Source: Halotia wernerae
GTDB taxonomy: Bacteria; Cyanobacteriota; Cyanobacteriia; Cyanobacteriales; Nostocaceae
Direction of reading: 5' to 3'
Assembly: GCA_034931985.1 (NCBI GenBank)
Contig: JAYGHB010000001.1
Span: 124,001 to 188,000, forward strand
Length of the DNA stretch: 64,000 nt
Shown here: positions 33,507 to 42,729 of the stretch, piece by piece
Layout of the letters: each line of letters begins with the position of its first letter
Numbering within the stretch: the stretch's first letter is position 1
Translations under genes and position numbers: made by a program
Notes under the pieces: generated by a model
Told to the model about the DNA's origin: nothing
Database searches by the model: none
The model's input: the letters and a program-made list of their open reading frames with translations, nothing else

Positions 33507-35297
33507 TCAGTCCTTCTTCTTGACCGGCGGCAGATCCGGCTTGATGTGCAGTTCCTTCAACCGGATCGGATCGACGGAATTCGGGGCCTGCATCAGCAAA
33601 TCGACGGCACCTTGGGTCATCGGGAAGGCGACGACTTCGCGGATATTCGGCTCGTCCGCCAGCAGCATGACGATGCGGTCGATGCCGGGGGCCGAACCGC
33701 CATGCGGGGGCGCGCCGAACTTGAACGCGTTGAGCATGCCGCCGAACCGGCTTTCGACGTCGGCCTGCGTGTAGCCGGCGATTTCGAACGCCTTGTACAT
33801 GATCTCCGGCAGGTGATTGCGGATTGCACCCGACGACAATTCGACGCCGTTGCAGACGATGTCGTACTGGAACGCCTTGATCGTCAGCGGGTCCTTGGTC
33901 GTCAGCGCTTCCAGCCCGCCTTGCGGCATCGAGAACGGGTTGTGGCTGAACTCGATCTTGCCGGTGTCTTCGTTGAGCTCGTACATCGGGAAGTCGACGA
34001 TCCAGCAGAAGCGGAATTCGCCCTCCTTGATGAGCTCCAGTTCCTCGCCCAGCTTCTTGCGCGCCGCACCCGCGAGTTTCGCGGCCGCCAGCGGCTTTTT
34101 GTCGGCGACGAAGAACACCGCGTCGCCCGCCCCCACGCCCGCGAGCGCCTTGAGCTTCGCGAGGCGTTCGTCGTTCAGGAACTTGGCGATCGGGCCCTTG
34201 GCCGTGTCGCCTTCGAACACGATATAGCCGAGGCCGGGGGCCCCTTCGCTTTGCGCCCAAGCGTTCATCTTGTCGAAGAACGAGCGCGGCCGATCGGCGG
34301 TCTTGGGCGCCGGAATGGCGCGCACCACACCCCCGCCCGCGACGATGCCGGCGAACACCTTGAAATCGGAGCCCACGAACACTTCGCCGACGTCGGCAAT
34401 GACCAAAGGATTGCGCAGATCGGGCTTGTCGGAGCCGTATTTCAGCATCGCGTCGTCGAAAGCGATGCGCGGGAACGGCGGCTTCGTGACCTTGCGGCCG
34501 CGCGAGAATTCGTCGAACACGCCGCCCAGCACCGGCTCGATCGCGGCGAACACGTCGTCTTGGGTGACGAAGCTCATTTCGAAGTCGAGCTGGTAGAATT
34601 CGCCGGGCGAACGATCGGCGCGCGCGTCTTCGTCGCGGAAGCACGGCGCGATCTGGAAGTAGCGATCGAAGCCCGAGACCATCAGCAATTGCTTGAACTG
34701 CTGCGGGGCTTGCGGCAACGCGTAGAACTTGCCCGGATGCAGACGCGAGGGCACCAGATAGTCGCGCGCCCCCTCGGGCGACGACGAGGTCAGGATCGGC
34801 GTCTGGAATTCGGTGAAGCCCTGATCGATCATGCGCCGGCGGATCGACGCGATGACTTGCGAGCGCAGGACGATATTGGCGTGCAAACGCTCCGTGCGCA
34901 GATCGAGGAAGCGATATTTGAGGCGCATCTCCTCGGGGTAGTCGCCTTCCTGCGCGACCTGGAACGGCAGCACTTCCGACGCCGATTGCAGCAACGCCGC
35001 TTCGATACGCACTTCGATCTCGCCCGTCGGCAGCTTCGCGTTGACGGTCGACGGTTCGCGCGCCACGACCTTACCGGTCAGCGTCACCACGCTTTCGGGG
35101 CGGAAGGCTTCGACGGTCTTGAACGCCGGGTTTTCGGTATCGAGCACGAATTGCGTGACGCCGTAATGGTCGCGCAAATCGACGAACAGGAGATTGCCGT
35201 GGTCGCGTTTGCGGTGGACCCAGCCCGACAGGCGAACCTGCGCGCCCACGTCCGAGGCGCGCAATTGACCGCAAGTATGCGTACGGTAGGCGTGCAT
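33507..35297 (-). CDS. aspS: Aspartyl-tRNA synthetase (bacterial type)
   Basis: 596 residues: N-terminal OB-fold anticodon domain (VRLSGWVHRKRDHGNLLFVD), class II catalytic core with the FRDEDARADRSPGEFYQLDFE motif 2, a GAD insertion domain, and the motif 3 region GGSAPGIDRIVMLLADE. The frame runs farther 5', but ATG 35297 with AAAGGAG just upstream is the start. Because gatCAB and a tRNA-Asn are nearby, this enzyme may be the non-discriminating type that also charges tRNA-Asn with Asp, but this cannot be proven from sequence reading. Confidence 0.96.
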   Translation of the reverse strand: MHAYRTHTCGQLRASDVGAQVRLSGWVHRKRDHGNLLFVDLRDHYGVTQFVLDTENPAFKTVEAFRPESVVTLTGKVVAREPSTVNAKLPTGEIEVRIEAALLQSASEVLPFQVAQEGDYPEEMRLKYRFLDLRTERLHANIVLRSQVIASIRRRMIDQGFTEFQTPILTSSSPEGARDYLVPSRLHPGKFYALPQAPQQFKQLLMVSGFDRYFQIAPCFRDEDARADRSPGEFYQLDFEMSFVTQDDVFAAIEPVLGGVFDEFSRGRKVTKPPFPRIAFDDAMLKYGSDKPDLRNPLVIADVGEVFVGSDFKVFAGIVAGGGVVRAIPAPKTADRPRSFFDKMNAWAQSEGAPGLGYIVFEGDTAKGPIAKFLNDERLAKLKALAGVGAGDAVFFVADKKPLAAAKLAGAARKKLGEELELIKEGEFRFCWIVDFPMYELNEDTGKIEFSHNPFSMPQGGLEALTTKDPLTIKAFQYDIVCNGVELSSGAIRNHLPEIMYKAFEIAGYTQADVESRFGGMLNAFKFGAPPHGGSAPGIDRIVMLLADEPNIREVVAFPMTQGAVDLLMQAPNSVDPIRLKELHIKPDLPPVKKKD

Positions 35298-35406
35298 CGC
35301 GTCGAATCTCCTTTGAAAATCGGGCGTTAAAGGCCCATGAAGGGGCGCGCTTGTCAACCCCCACGCCCCCTCTTGTTGCGCCAAAGACGCAAGGTTAAAC
35401 AAGGAC

Positions 35407-36579
35407 ATGACATTGATCGCCGAGTCCGCCCCTCTAGCGGCGTTTTGCGCCAAGGTGGCCGCGTCCAGTTACGTGACCGTCGATACCGAGTTTATGCGGG
35501 ATAAGACTTACTACCCGCAGCTTTGCCTCGTGCAGGTCGCAGGCGAAGACGACGCTGCCGTGATCGACGCGCTGGCGCCGGGGCTGGACCTCGCCCCGCT
35601 GCTGGCGCTGATGGACAACCCGGCCATCCTCAAAGTGTTCCACGCCGCGCGACAGGATCTGGAAATATTCCATAACCTGACCGGCCGCGTCCCCGCCCCG
35701 CTTTTCGATACGCAGGTCGCCGCGATGGTGTGCGGCTTCGGCGAGCAGGTCAGCTACGAAAACCTCGCCGCCCAGCTCGCCCGCGCGCGGATCGACAAAT
35801 CGGTGCGCTTCACCGATTGGGCGCAGCGCCCGCTTTCGGCCAAGCAAATCAGCTACGCGTTGTCGGACGTCACGCATCTGCGCCCGGCCTATGAAGCGCT
35901 GGCCCGCAAGCTCGGCCAAAGCGGCCGTGCGGGTTGGCTCGCCGAGGAAATGGCGATCCTGATGGATCCCGCGACCTATCGCGCGGATCCCGAAGAAGTG
36001 TGGCGGCGCATGAAGCCGCGCGGCGCCAAGCCGCGTTTCCTCGCGATCCTGAAAGAGGTTTGCGCCTGGCGCGAGCGCGAAGCCCAGCGCCGCGACACGC
36101 CGCGCAACCGCGTGGTGCGCGACGAAACCATCCTCGACGTGGCCGCCCATGCGCCCGAATCGCTCGAAGATCTCGCGCGCATGCGCGGCATCAATCGCGG
36201 CTTCACCGAAGGCCGGTTGGGCCAGGAAATGATGGAGGCGGTCAAGCGCGGCTTGGCCACTCCCGTCGATAAAGCGCCCGCCTTGCCGGAATCGCCCGAT
36301 TTGCCGCCGGGCCTCGGCCCCGTCGTCGAACTCCTCAAAGTGCTCCTCAAAATGAAATGCGAGGAACACGGCGTCGCGCAAAAGCTGGTCGCGACCACGG
36401 CGGATTTGGAGCGTATCGCGGCCGACGACATCGCCGACGTGCCCGCCCTTCAGGGCTGGCGGCGCGAAGTGTTCGGCGAAGCCGCCCTCGATATGAAGGC
36501 GGGCCGGCTCGGCTTCACGCTAAAGGGAAAAAAGATCGTGCTGATGCGCTTGGACGGCGCGGCGGCGGCGGTCGCTTAA
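35407..36579 (+). CDS. rnd: Ribonuclease D
   Basis: 390 residues. A DEDD exonuclease domain (residues ~15-185) with VDTEFMRDKTYYPQLCLVQV, HAARQDLEIFHNLTG and the last motif SYALSDVTHLRPAYEAL is followed by HRDC helical domains. Trims the 3' ends of tRNA and other small RNAs. Divergent from aspS. Its TAA forms one end of a perfect 18-bp palindrome whose other end is the stop of the convergent small gene. Confidence 0.95.
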   Translation: MTLIAESAPLAAFCAKVAASSYVTVDTEFMRDKTYYPQLCLVQVAGEDDAAVIDALAPGLDLAPLLALMDNPAILKVFHAARQDLEIFHNLTGRVPAPLFDTQVAAMVCGFGEQVSYENLAAQLARARIDKSVRFTDWAQRPLSAKQISYALSDVTHLRPAYEALARKLGQSGRAGWLAEEMAILMDPATYRADPEEVWRRMKPRGAKPRFLAILKEVCAWREREAQRRDTPRNRVVRDETILDVAAHAPESLEDLARMRGINRGFTEGRLGQEMMEAVKRGLATPVDKAPALPESPDLPPGLGPVVELLKVLLKMKCEEHGVAQKLVATTADLERIAADDIADVPALQGWRREVFGEAALDMKAGRLGFTLKGKKIVLMRLDGAAAAVA

Positions 36580-36594
36580 GCGGAATTCCGCTTA
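36577..36594. terminator. Perfect 18-bp palindrome joining two convergent stop codons
   Basis: TAAGCGGAATTCCGCTTA is exactly self-complementary; its first three bases are the rnd stop codon and its last three are the stop codon of the minus-strand small gene. It lacks a T-run and a proper loop, so a terminator role is uncertain. It may form a hairpin in both mRNAs. Confidence 0.45.
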
Positions 36595-36792
36595 GGCCGT
36601 TACGTCGACATTGCGGCCGCGGCCGGAATCCGACGGCGGTGCCGTCAGGTTCTGCGCGGCGGCGCCCAGCTGCGGGCGCGCTTCGTCGGCCGACGACGTA
36701 TCGGCGCTCGATGGCGCGGGGCGCGACGTTTCCAGCGACGAAAGCTGGCTCGCGGGCGAGTATTGCGTATTGCCGATGGAACTGGCGGCCAT
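36592..36792 (-). CDS. Small Ser/Ala-rich disordered hypothetical protein, 66 residues
   Basis: A low-complexity hydrophilic protein (MAASSIGNTQYSPASQLSSL onward), rich in Ser, Ala and Pro, without signal or membrane segment. GGGGAGAGG lies a few bases before the ATG, which together with the symmetrical stop palindrome supports real coding. Function unknown. Confidence 0.5.
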   Translation of the reverse strand: MAASSIGNTQYSPASQLSSLETSRPAPSSADTSSADEARPQLGAAAQNLTAPPSDSGRGRNVDVTA

Positions 36793-36884
36793 GGTTCCTC
36801 TCCCCGAAAAGGGATACCGGAAAGATTAGGCTCGGAAAGCGGTTTCGGCAAGACTTTCGGCGATAAACCCCTCAAGAAACGGAT

Positions 36885-37565
36885 TTATTTCGTCGCGTAA
36901 GCATCCAAAAAGATGCGCAAATCCGAAAACGCCGCATCGCGTACAGCTTTATTGTGGGCGCTGGCGGCACTCGACCGCCAAAACGCCCAGCCGGGACCGA
37001 CATCGTCGAAGCCATGCGTGGCGCCGCCATAACGGATCGCCAGAACCTTATCGGCATCCTGGGTGCGGCCGACGGCGGCCAAGCAGGTCTCCGGCGGGGC
37101 GATCGTATCGTTCTCCCCCAGCATCAACAGCACGGGCCCCGTCGGGCGCCAATCGCGCAAGCCCGCGCAAGACGGATAGAACGCCGCCGCCGAGCGCACG
37201 CCGGTGCGCGCCATGGCGGCAAGAACCGAGGCCCCGCCTTCCGCCCAGCCGACCAGATGCAGCCGCGCGCGATCCACCCCCGGCACCGCGGCAAGCCGCA
37301 GCAATGCGCGCTCGATCGCGGGCACCCCGGCGGCCGCGTCGTCGGCCCGGCAGGCCCCCGACGGCCAGTCGAGCGTGGCGACCGCGAAGCCCGATTGCGT
37401 CAAATCCTGTACGGCGCGCGCGGTGTGTTCGCCCGGCCCAGCACAGCCGGGCACGAGCAGCACCGCGCCGAACGGCCCGGCGCGCAGCGGGGTCGCGATC
37501 GGGTTCGGGCGCGCGCACGCGGCCAACGCCAACGCGGCGGCGAACACGGCGAAGAATGTCTTCAT
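36885..37565 (-). CDS. Dienelactone-hydrolase-like lipoprotein with altered nucleophile
   Basis: 226 residues, with a lipoprotein signal (LALAACA, Cys17) and an alpha/beta-hydrolase domain. The nucleophile elbow G-x-Nuc-x-G reads LVGWAEGGASV, with Ala where Cys or Ser is expected. The Asp (LGENDTIAP) and His (GATHGFDD) of the triad are present. It may therefore be a non-catalytic relative, or use another residue. ATG 37565 overlaps the ppx stop by ATGA, so it is translated with the polyphosphate genes. Confidence 0.72.
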   Translation of the reverse strand: MKTFFAVFAAALALAACARPNPIATPLRAGPFGAVLLVPGCAGPGEHTARAVQDLTQSGFAVATLDWPSGACRADDAAAGVPAIERALLRLAAVPGVDRARLHLVGWAEGGASVLAAMARTGVRSAAAFYPSCAGLRDWRPTGPVLLMLGENDTIAPPETCLAAVGRTQDADKVLAIRYGGATHGFDDVGPGWAFWRSSAASAHNKAVRDAAFSDLRIFLDAYATK

Positions 37566-39058
37566 CGCGGCCGGATACGCGGTTTCTTGTCGAAGGCCGA
37601 GGCGACGGATTCGAGCCGCCGTCCGACCATCTCGCCCACCATGCCGACATCGCGCTTGGGAACTTCGAGGATAAGCTCGCGCCCATCCATCACGAGGCGC
37701 GTGCGCGCCAGCACGGCCGACGCCCCACCCGAAAGGCGATAGGCCAAACGCAGCGCAAGCCCCAGGCGGAAAGCCTCGCGCAACGAGTCCTCGTCGAGCA
37801 TGCGCCAGGAAATCTGCGCGGTCTCCCCGCCCGGCTCGCCGTCGTAACGCGCGAACAAAGCGAGCGCCACGTAAGCGCGTCCGGGATGATCGATGCCCGC
37901 GACGGGCATATAGAGCGCGCGGCGATAGGCGATCTCGCCGCGATGATCGGGATGCTCGCTCCACGCGAGATCGGAAAGATGGCAGGTCGCCAAACGCAAC
38001 CGCGCACGCGACTTGTCCTTGAACAGCGGCTCGATCCAGCGTTGCAATTCCTCCGCCTTCACGTGATAGCGGCGGTTTTGCGCGGCGATGGCGGCCACAC
38101 CCGAGATCAGCGGGTCCATCCGCTTCAACGCGGGCGACAGGGAATCGTAGAGGCAGCCTTCGCGCAAACCATAGGCGGAGAAAACGAGCTGCTTGGGCTT
38201 CATCCGGCGCAGCACGCGTTCCAACACCGTCGCGGCGAGCGGAATCGTCTCCAAGCGCTTGCGCGAAATGCCCGCGAAACCTTCGAGCGACACGCGGCTT
38301 TGCGTCGCCATCAATTCCAGGAAGTCGATCGCCCGATCGCGCGCGATCGTATAGTGGTGGATGATCTCCAGGCCGTAGCCCGAATGCGCCATATGCAGCT
38401 TGGCGATCGCGCGCCACGCGCCGCCGACGGCGTAGAATTCCGCGTCGCGGCCCTTGTCGAGGAAATCGAGCGGTTTCAAACGCTCGTCGATCATGTCCTT
38501 GAGGCGACCGCGCCCCTTCTCGGCGTATTCCTTCAAGCGCAGCGGCCCGAAAGGCAGCGTCACGTAGCCGCGCGTCTTGCCTTCGCCCAGCGCCACGAGT
38601 TCGAGACTGCCGCCGCCCAGATCGCCCATGGCCCCGTGCGAGCCCGGCGTCCCCGCGAGCACGCCCAGCGCCGAAATACGCGCTTCGTCCGCCCCCGACA
38701 GGATGCGCACGGGCAAGCCCGTGACTTTACGCACGCGCGCGATGAATTCGGGGCCGTTGCCGGCGTCGCGCGCCGCGGCGGTTGCGAGCGCGTAGGTCCG
38801 TCGCACGCCCATCGCGCGCGCGAGTTCGGCGAATCGGCGCAGATTGACCAGCGCCTGTTCGACCCCGGTTTCGTCGAGCTTGCCGGTGCGCTCGATACCC
38901 TTGCCGAGGCCGCAGAGGACCTTCTCGTTGAACAACGGCAAGGGCACGCGGCTCGTCCCGTCGAAGACGACGAGACGGATGGAGTTGGAGCCGATATCGA
39001 CGACCGCGACGGGGCGCCTGTCGATGCTGACGCCGGACGTGGCGCGCCGTACCGCCAT
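37562..39058 (-). CDS. ppx: Exopolyphosphatase / Ppx-GppA phosphatase
   Basis: 498 residues. The ASKHA-fold N-terminal part has VAVVDIGSNSIRLVVFDG, then ALATAAARDAGNG, LSGADEARISALGV and GAMGDLGGGSLELV, the phosphate-binding motifs. A C-terminal HD-like helical domain follows. Releases phosphate from polyphosphate or hydrolyses pppGpp; the pairing with ppk favours polyphosphate. One base separates it from the ppk stop, and it overlaps the next lipoprotein gene. Confidence 0.93.
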   Translation of the reverse strand: MAVRRATSGVSIDRRPVAVVDIGSNSIRLVVFDGTSRVPLPLFNEKVLCGLGKGIERTGKLDETGVEQALVNLRRFAELARAMGVRRTYALATAAARDAGNGPEFIARVRKVTGLPVRILSGADEARISALGVLAGTPGSHGAMGDLGGGSLELVALGEGKTRGYVTLPFGPLRLKEYAEKGRGRLKDMIDERLKPLDFLDKGRDAEFYAVGGAWRAIAKLHMAHSGYGLEIIHHYTIARDRAIDFLELMATQSRVSLEGFAGISRKRLETIPLAATVLERVLRRMKPKQLVFSAYGLREGCLYDSLSPALKRMDPLISGVAAIAAQNRRYHVKAEELQRWIEPLFKDKSRARLRLATCHLSDLAWSEHPDHRGEIAYRRALYMPVAGIDHPGRAYVALALFARYDGEPGGETAQISWRMLDEDSLREAFRLGLALRLAYRLSGGASAVLARTRLVMDGRELILEVPKRDVGMVGEMVGRRLESVASAFDKKPRIRPR

Positions 39059-39059
39059 C

Positions 39060-41207
39060 TCAATCTTTCGGTTTTCCCTTGCCCTTGGACTTGTCCGATT
39101 TGTTCAGCGCTTTGCCGCGCCCGGATAGCGAAGGGTTGGTCATGAAGAACTCGTGCGCACTGAACGCGTCGGCCCCGCATTCGAGGCGTTTATAGTCGCC
39201 CGCCGAATCGAGAACCCAAGTTTGCGCCACGTCGCGCAGGTTCGCCACCATGATCTGATCTTGGATCTGCTCGTGGACCGTCGGGTTTTCGATCGGCACG
39301 AAGGTCTCGACGCGGCCGTCGAGATTGCGCGGCATCCAATCGGCGGAGGAGATGAACAACTTCGACTCGGCATGCGGCAGCCCGAACCCGTTGCCGAAGC
39401 AGACGGCGCGGGCGTGCTCCAGGAACCGGCCGACCAGGCTGCGCACGCGGATATTCTCCGACATCCCCTTTACGCCGGGGCGCAGGCAGCAAATGCCGCG
39501 GATCACGAGATCGATCTGCACGCCGGCGTTGCTCGCCTCGTAAAGCTTTTCGATGATCTTGGGGCAGACCAGCGAATTCATCTTCGCCCAGATCGCGGCG
39601 GGACGGCCCGCCTTGGCGTGCGCGATTTCCGCGTCGATATGCTTGACCAGCGTCGCGCGCAACGTCAGCGGCGCGAAGGCGAGCTTCTCCATCGCTTCGG
39701 GCTTGGCGTAGCCGGTCATGAAGTTGAACAGGCGGACCGCATCCGAACACAGGCCCGGATCGCAGGAGAAGAACGACAAGTCGGTATAGATGCGCGCGGT
39801 GATCGGGTGGTAGTTGCCCGTGCCGAAATGCACGTAGGACCGCAAGGCCGGGCCTTCGCGGCGCACGACGTAGGAGATTTTCGCGTGCGTCTTCAGATCC
39901 ATGAAGCCGTACACGACTTGCGCGCCGGCCCGCTCCAGATCGCGCGCCCAGCGGATATTCGCTTCCTCGTCGAAACGCGCTTTGAGCTCGACCATCGCGG
40001 TGACCGACTTGCCGCTCTCGGCGGCTTCGACCAAAGCCCGAACGATGGGAGAATTATCCGACGTGCGATACAGCGTCTGCTTGATCGCCACGACCGCCGG
40101 ATCGCGCGCCGCTTGGCGCAGGAACTGGACGACGACGTCGAAGCTCTCATACGGGTGATGGACGACGATGTCCTTGTGGCGGATCGCCGCGAAGCAATCG
40201 CCGCCGAAATCGCGGATGCGTTCGGGGAAACGCGGGTTATAGGGCGGGAAAAGCAGATCCGCGCGTTCGGACAGCACGAGCTGCTTCAGATCCGCCATGC
40301 CGAGCATGCCGCCCAAGCGGAAGCAATCCTCGGGCTTCACTTCCAATTCGGACAGCACGAAGTTCTGCAGATCCTCGGGCATCTCGGCATCGAAGGCGAG
40401 ACGGATCACTTCGCCCCGCCGGCGGCGCTTCAAGGCGCTTTCGAAAACGCGCACCAGATCTTCCGCTTCTTCGTCGATTTCCATTTCGGAATCGCGCAGC
40501 AGGCGGAAGCGGCCGGCGGCTTTGGTTTCGAAACCCGGGAACAGCGTGCCGAGATTGAGGCGGATCGTCTCTTCGACCGGGATGAAGCGGATCGTCTTGC
40601 CCGGCAGGCGGACGAAACGTTCGACCTGCTGGGGCACGGGGATCAGCGCTTGCAGCACGCGATGATCGGTCGGCGAAACCAGACGCGCGACGAGCGCCAG
40701 CCCCTTGTTCTGGATGAACGGAAACGGGTGCGCGGGATCGATCGCGAGCGGCGTCAGGATCGGGAAGATCGCTTCCTGGAAGCGCTGCGCCAGGAACGCG
40801 CGATCGTCGTCGCTGAGTTCATGCGTCCCCACGACCGAGATTCCGGCCGCACGCAGCTCGCCGACCAGTTCCATCCACACGTTCTGCTGGACGTTCATCA
40901 ACTGGCTGGCGCGCCGGTTGATCGCGGCGAGCGCTTGCGCCGGCGACATTCCGTCGTCCGACGGCGTCGTGACGCCGGCGGCGACCTGGCCCTTCAGCCC
41001 GGCGACGCGCACCATGTAAAACTCGTCGAGGTTCGACGCCGAGATCGACAAGAAGCGCAGCCGCTCCAACAGCGGATGATGATGATTGGCGCATTCCTCG
41101 ATCACGCGCTCGTTGAACGCGAGCCAAGAAAGCTCGCGATTGATATAGCGCGACGTCTCGGTCTCGCCGATTTCGACCCGCTCGGGGGCCTGCGTTTCGC
41201 CGTCCAC
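39060..41207 (-). CDS. ppk: Polyphosphate kinase 1
   Basis: 715 residues. N-terminal helical domain (RYINRELSWLAFNERVIEEC), then FIQNKGLALVARL, and two phospholipase-D-like catalytic halves with the active histidine in SYVHFGTGNYHPITARIYTD and ADWMPRNLDGRVE near the end. The last ~25 residues are lysine-rich. Makes polyphosphate from ATP. First gene of the ppk-ppx-lipoprotein operon; divergent from sixA across 88 bp. Confidence 0.96.
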   Translation of the reverse strand: MDGETQAPERVEIGETETSRYINRELSWLAFNERVIEECANHHHPLLERLRFLSISASNLDEFYMVRVAGLKGQVAAGVTTPSDDGMSPAQALAAINRRASQLMNVQQNVWMELVGELRAAGISVVGTHELSDDDRAFLAQRFQEAIFPILTPLAIDPAHPFPFIQNKGLALVARLVSPTDHRVLQALIPVPQQVERFVRLPGKTIRFIPVEETIRLNLGTLFPGFETKAAGRFRLLRDSEMEIDEEAEDLVRVFESALKRRRRGEVIRLAFDAEMPEDLQNFVLSELEVKPEDCFRLGGMLGMADLKQLVLSERADLLFPPYNPRFPERIRDFGGDCFAAIRHKDIVVHHPYESFDVVVQFLRQAARDPAVVAIKQTLYRTSDNSPIVRALVEAAESGKSVTAMVELKARFDEEANIRWARDLERAGAQVVYGFMDLKTHAKISYVVRREGPALRSYVHFGTGNYHPITARIYTDLSFFSCDPGLCSDAVRLFNFMTGYAKPEAMEKLAFAPLTLRATLVKHIDAEIAHAKAGRPAAIWAKMNSLVCPKIIEKLYEASNAGVQIDLVIRGICCLRPGVKGMSENIRVRSLVGRFLEHARAVCFGNGFGLPHAESKLFISSADWMPRNLDGRVETFVPIENPTVHEQIQDQIMVANLRDVAQTWVLDSAGDYKRLECGADAFSAHEFFMTNPSLSGRGKALNKSDKSKGKGKPKD

Positions 41208-41295
41208 CTGAATTCTCCTTGCCCGAGGCTGATGCCGACGGGCCGTTTATGGTATCACGCGCGGGCGACTCTAGCGGGCGAACGGTGTCAAGATT

Positions 41296-41829
41296 TTGAA
41301 ACCCAAGCGACTTTTTCTGCTCCGGCACGCGAAATCTTCGTGGGACGACACGTTCGTCCAGGATTTCGATCGCGACCTCAACAAGCGCGGGCGCAAGGCG
41401 GCGCGCGGCCTTTCTAAGTGGCTGGAAAACAAGGGATATACGCCCGATTTGGTGTTGTGCTCGGCGGCGTTGCGCACCCGCCAGACGCTGGAATTGACCC
41501 AGGAAGGGTTCGGCGGCCGCCCCGAAATCTCGATCGAGAAGCGGCTTTACCTCGCCAATGTCGAGGATTTGAGGGGGCGGCTGGCCGAACTCGACCGTCG
41601 CAGCCCCTGCCCGGACGCCGTCCTGCTGATCGGCCATAACCCGGGGCTGGAGGAATTCGCGCTCGACCTCATCCCGCCATCCGAGGCCGATACGCGCGCG
41701 CGCATCGCCGCGAAATTTCCGACTTGCGCGCTCGTCGCCTTGCGCTTCGCCGATTGCCCCTGGGGTTCGATCGGCCCGGCGCGCGCCACGCTCGAAGCCT
41801 ATCGCATCCCCGCCGACGACGAGGACTGA
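41296..41829 (+). CDS. sixA: SixA-like phosphohistidine phosphatase
   Basis: 177 residues of the histidine-phosphatase (RHG) superfamily. LFLLRHAKSSWDD near the N-terminus holds the catalytic RHG-type His, and VLLIGHNPGLEEFALDL the second catalytic His. SixA removes phosphate from His-containing phosphotransfer proteins. It starts at TTG 41296. Its 3' end overlaps the convergent PAS gene by 31 bp. Confidence 0.88.
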   Translation: MKPKRLFLLRHAKSSWDDTFVQDFDRDLNKRGRKAARGLSKWLENKGYTPDLVLCSAALRTRQTLELTQEGFGGRPEISIEKRLYLANVEDLRGRLAELDRRSPCPDAVLLIGHNPGLEEFALDLIPPSEADTRARIAAKFPTCALVALRFADCPWGSIGPARATLEAYRIPADDED

Positions 41830-42413
41830 CGCAGCTCGACATAGGGAAACAACGGCTTGAGTTTCACGTCGTTGGGATAGTTGCAGGCGACGAGAATCAT
41901 ATCGACGTTCTCGCCGTCCGAAGCGAGCGGGAAATAGACGCGTTCGCTGTCGATGAATTCGCGGTCGGGATACGGCATCGGAAAGCGATCATAGACCGCC
42001 GCCCGCGTGCGGACGACCGTGCGCATATTTGAGAGAATGCGATCGGCATAGGCGGGCAGCACCGCATCATCGACGAACAACCCGGTGATCTCGCGCCGCG
42101 CGAGTTCCGTCTGCGTCGTGCCGACCAAACGAAAGCGGAAGCGCACGGCACCGCCCGCATCGCGCACCGTTTCGACCAAATTCACCAGACGAAGATTGCC
42201 GCGCAGCCAGCACGGATCGAAATCCGCGCGCGACGCGATTTTGCCCGGGACGGCGATCGACGCGAGATAGTCGCGGATCGCGGCGAACCAGGGATGCAGC
42301 GCCTCGTAATCGGGCGGCATCGCGCAACCGGCGCGATCCCCGTTGGCGCTGCCGGCATCCGCGGCGGCGTTAACGATTCGAAGATGCCTTATTCGCGAAG
42401 GGCTAGAAAGCAT
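41799..42413 (-). CDS. PAS-domain protein (PAS_5 type)
   Basis: 204 residues. The core from about residue 30 (PPDYEALHPWFAAIRDYLAS) through RFRFRLVGTTQTELARREIT and the YDRFPMPYPDREFIDSERVYFPLASDG end matches stand-alone PAS_5 proteins frequent in Rhodospirillales. Ligand and partner unknown; no output domain. The frame is open to 42581, but ATG 42413 is preceded by AAGGAG at ideal spacing (complement at 42421-42426), so the shorter form is chosen. Confidence 0.75.
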   Translation of the reverse strand: MLSSPSRIRHLRIVNAAADAGSANGDRAGCAMPPDYEALHPWFAAIRDYLASIAVPGKIASRADFDPCWLRGNLRLVNLVETVRDAGGAVRFRFRLVGTTQTELARREITGLFVDDAVLPAYADRILSNMRTVVRTRAAVYDRFPMPYPDREFIDSERVYFPLASDGENVDMILVACNYPNDVKLKPLFPYVELRQSSSSAGMR

Positions 42414-42729
42414 CGCTTTTGCTCCTTCTTCTATGGGCTGGCTTCGATCGGCTGGCGTATTCAATAGTATGACACCCGTTCCGGATGATCGGATATCGAA
42501 ATAACGTGAAAGTTTTTCAAAATCCGAGCGAGCGTTGCAGATCGCAACGCAATCCGTCATCCGGTCCGATTTTGTATTCAACTTAGGAATACGGCTTCGA
42601 CGCGGGTGTACAGCGGCGCGTCCGATCTATTTCGCCAGCTTCAGTGTTTCTTAATGAGACAACGTCGTAATTCGACCCAATAACCCCTGGGCCGCCGACG
42701 GCCGCTCGTGACTGCCATGGAGATCCAAG
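42414..42729. other. 316-bp divergent promoter region between PAS and chemoreceptor genes
   Basis: No gene is supported here. It holds the ribosome-binding site of the PAS gene (42421-42426), a perfect 19-bp dyad GCGTTGC-AGATC-GCAACGC at 42532-42550, A+T-rich stretches around 42500 and 42575-42660, and GGAG before the chemoreceptor start. I could not assign a confident promoter element. Confidence 0.6.

Noticed and set aside
42414..42581. Longer PAS protein starting at ATG 42581
   Set aside because: The extra 56 residues do not resemble PAS proteins, the region contains a perfect dyad, and ATG 42413 has an ideal AAGGAG site.
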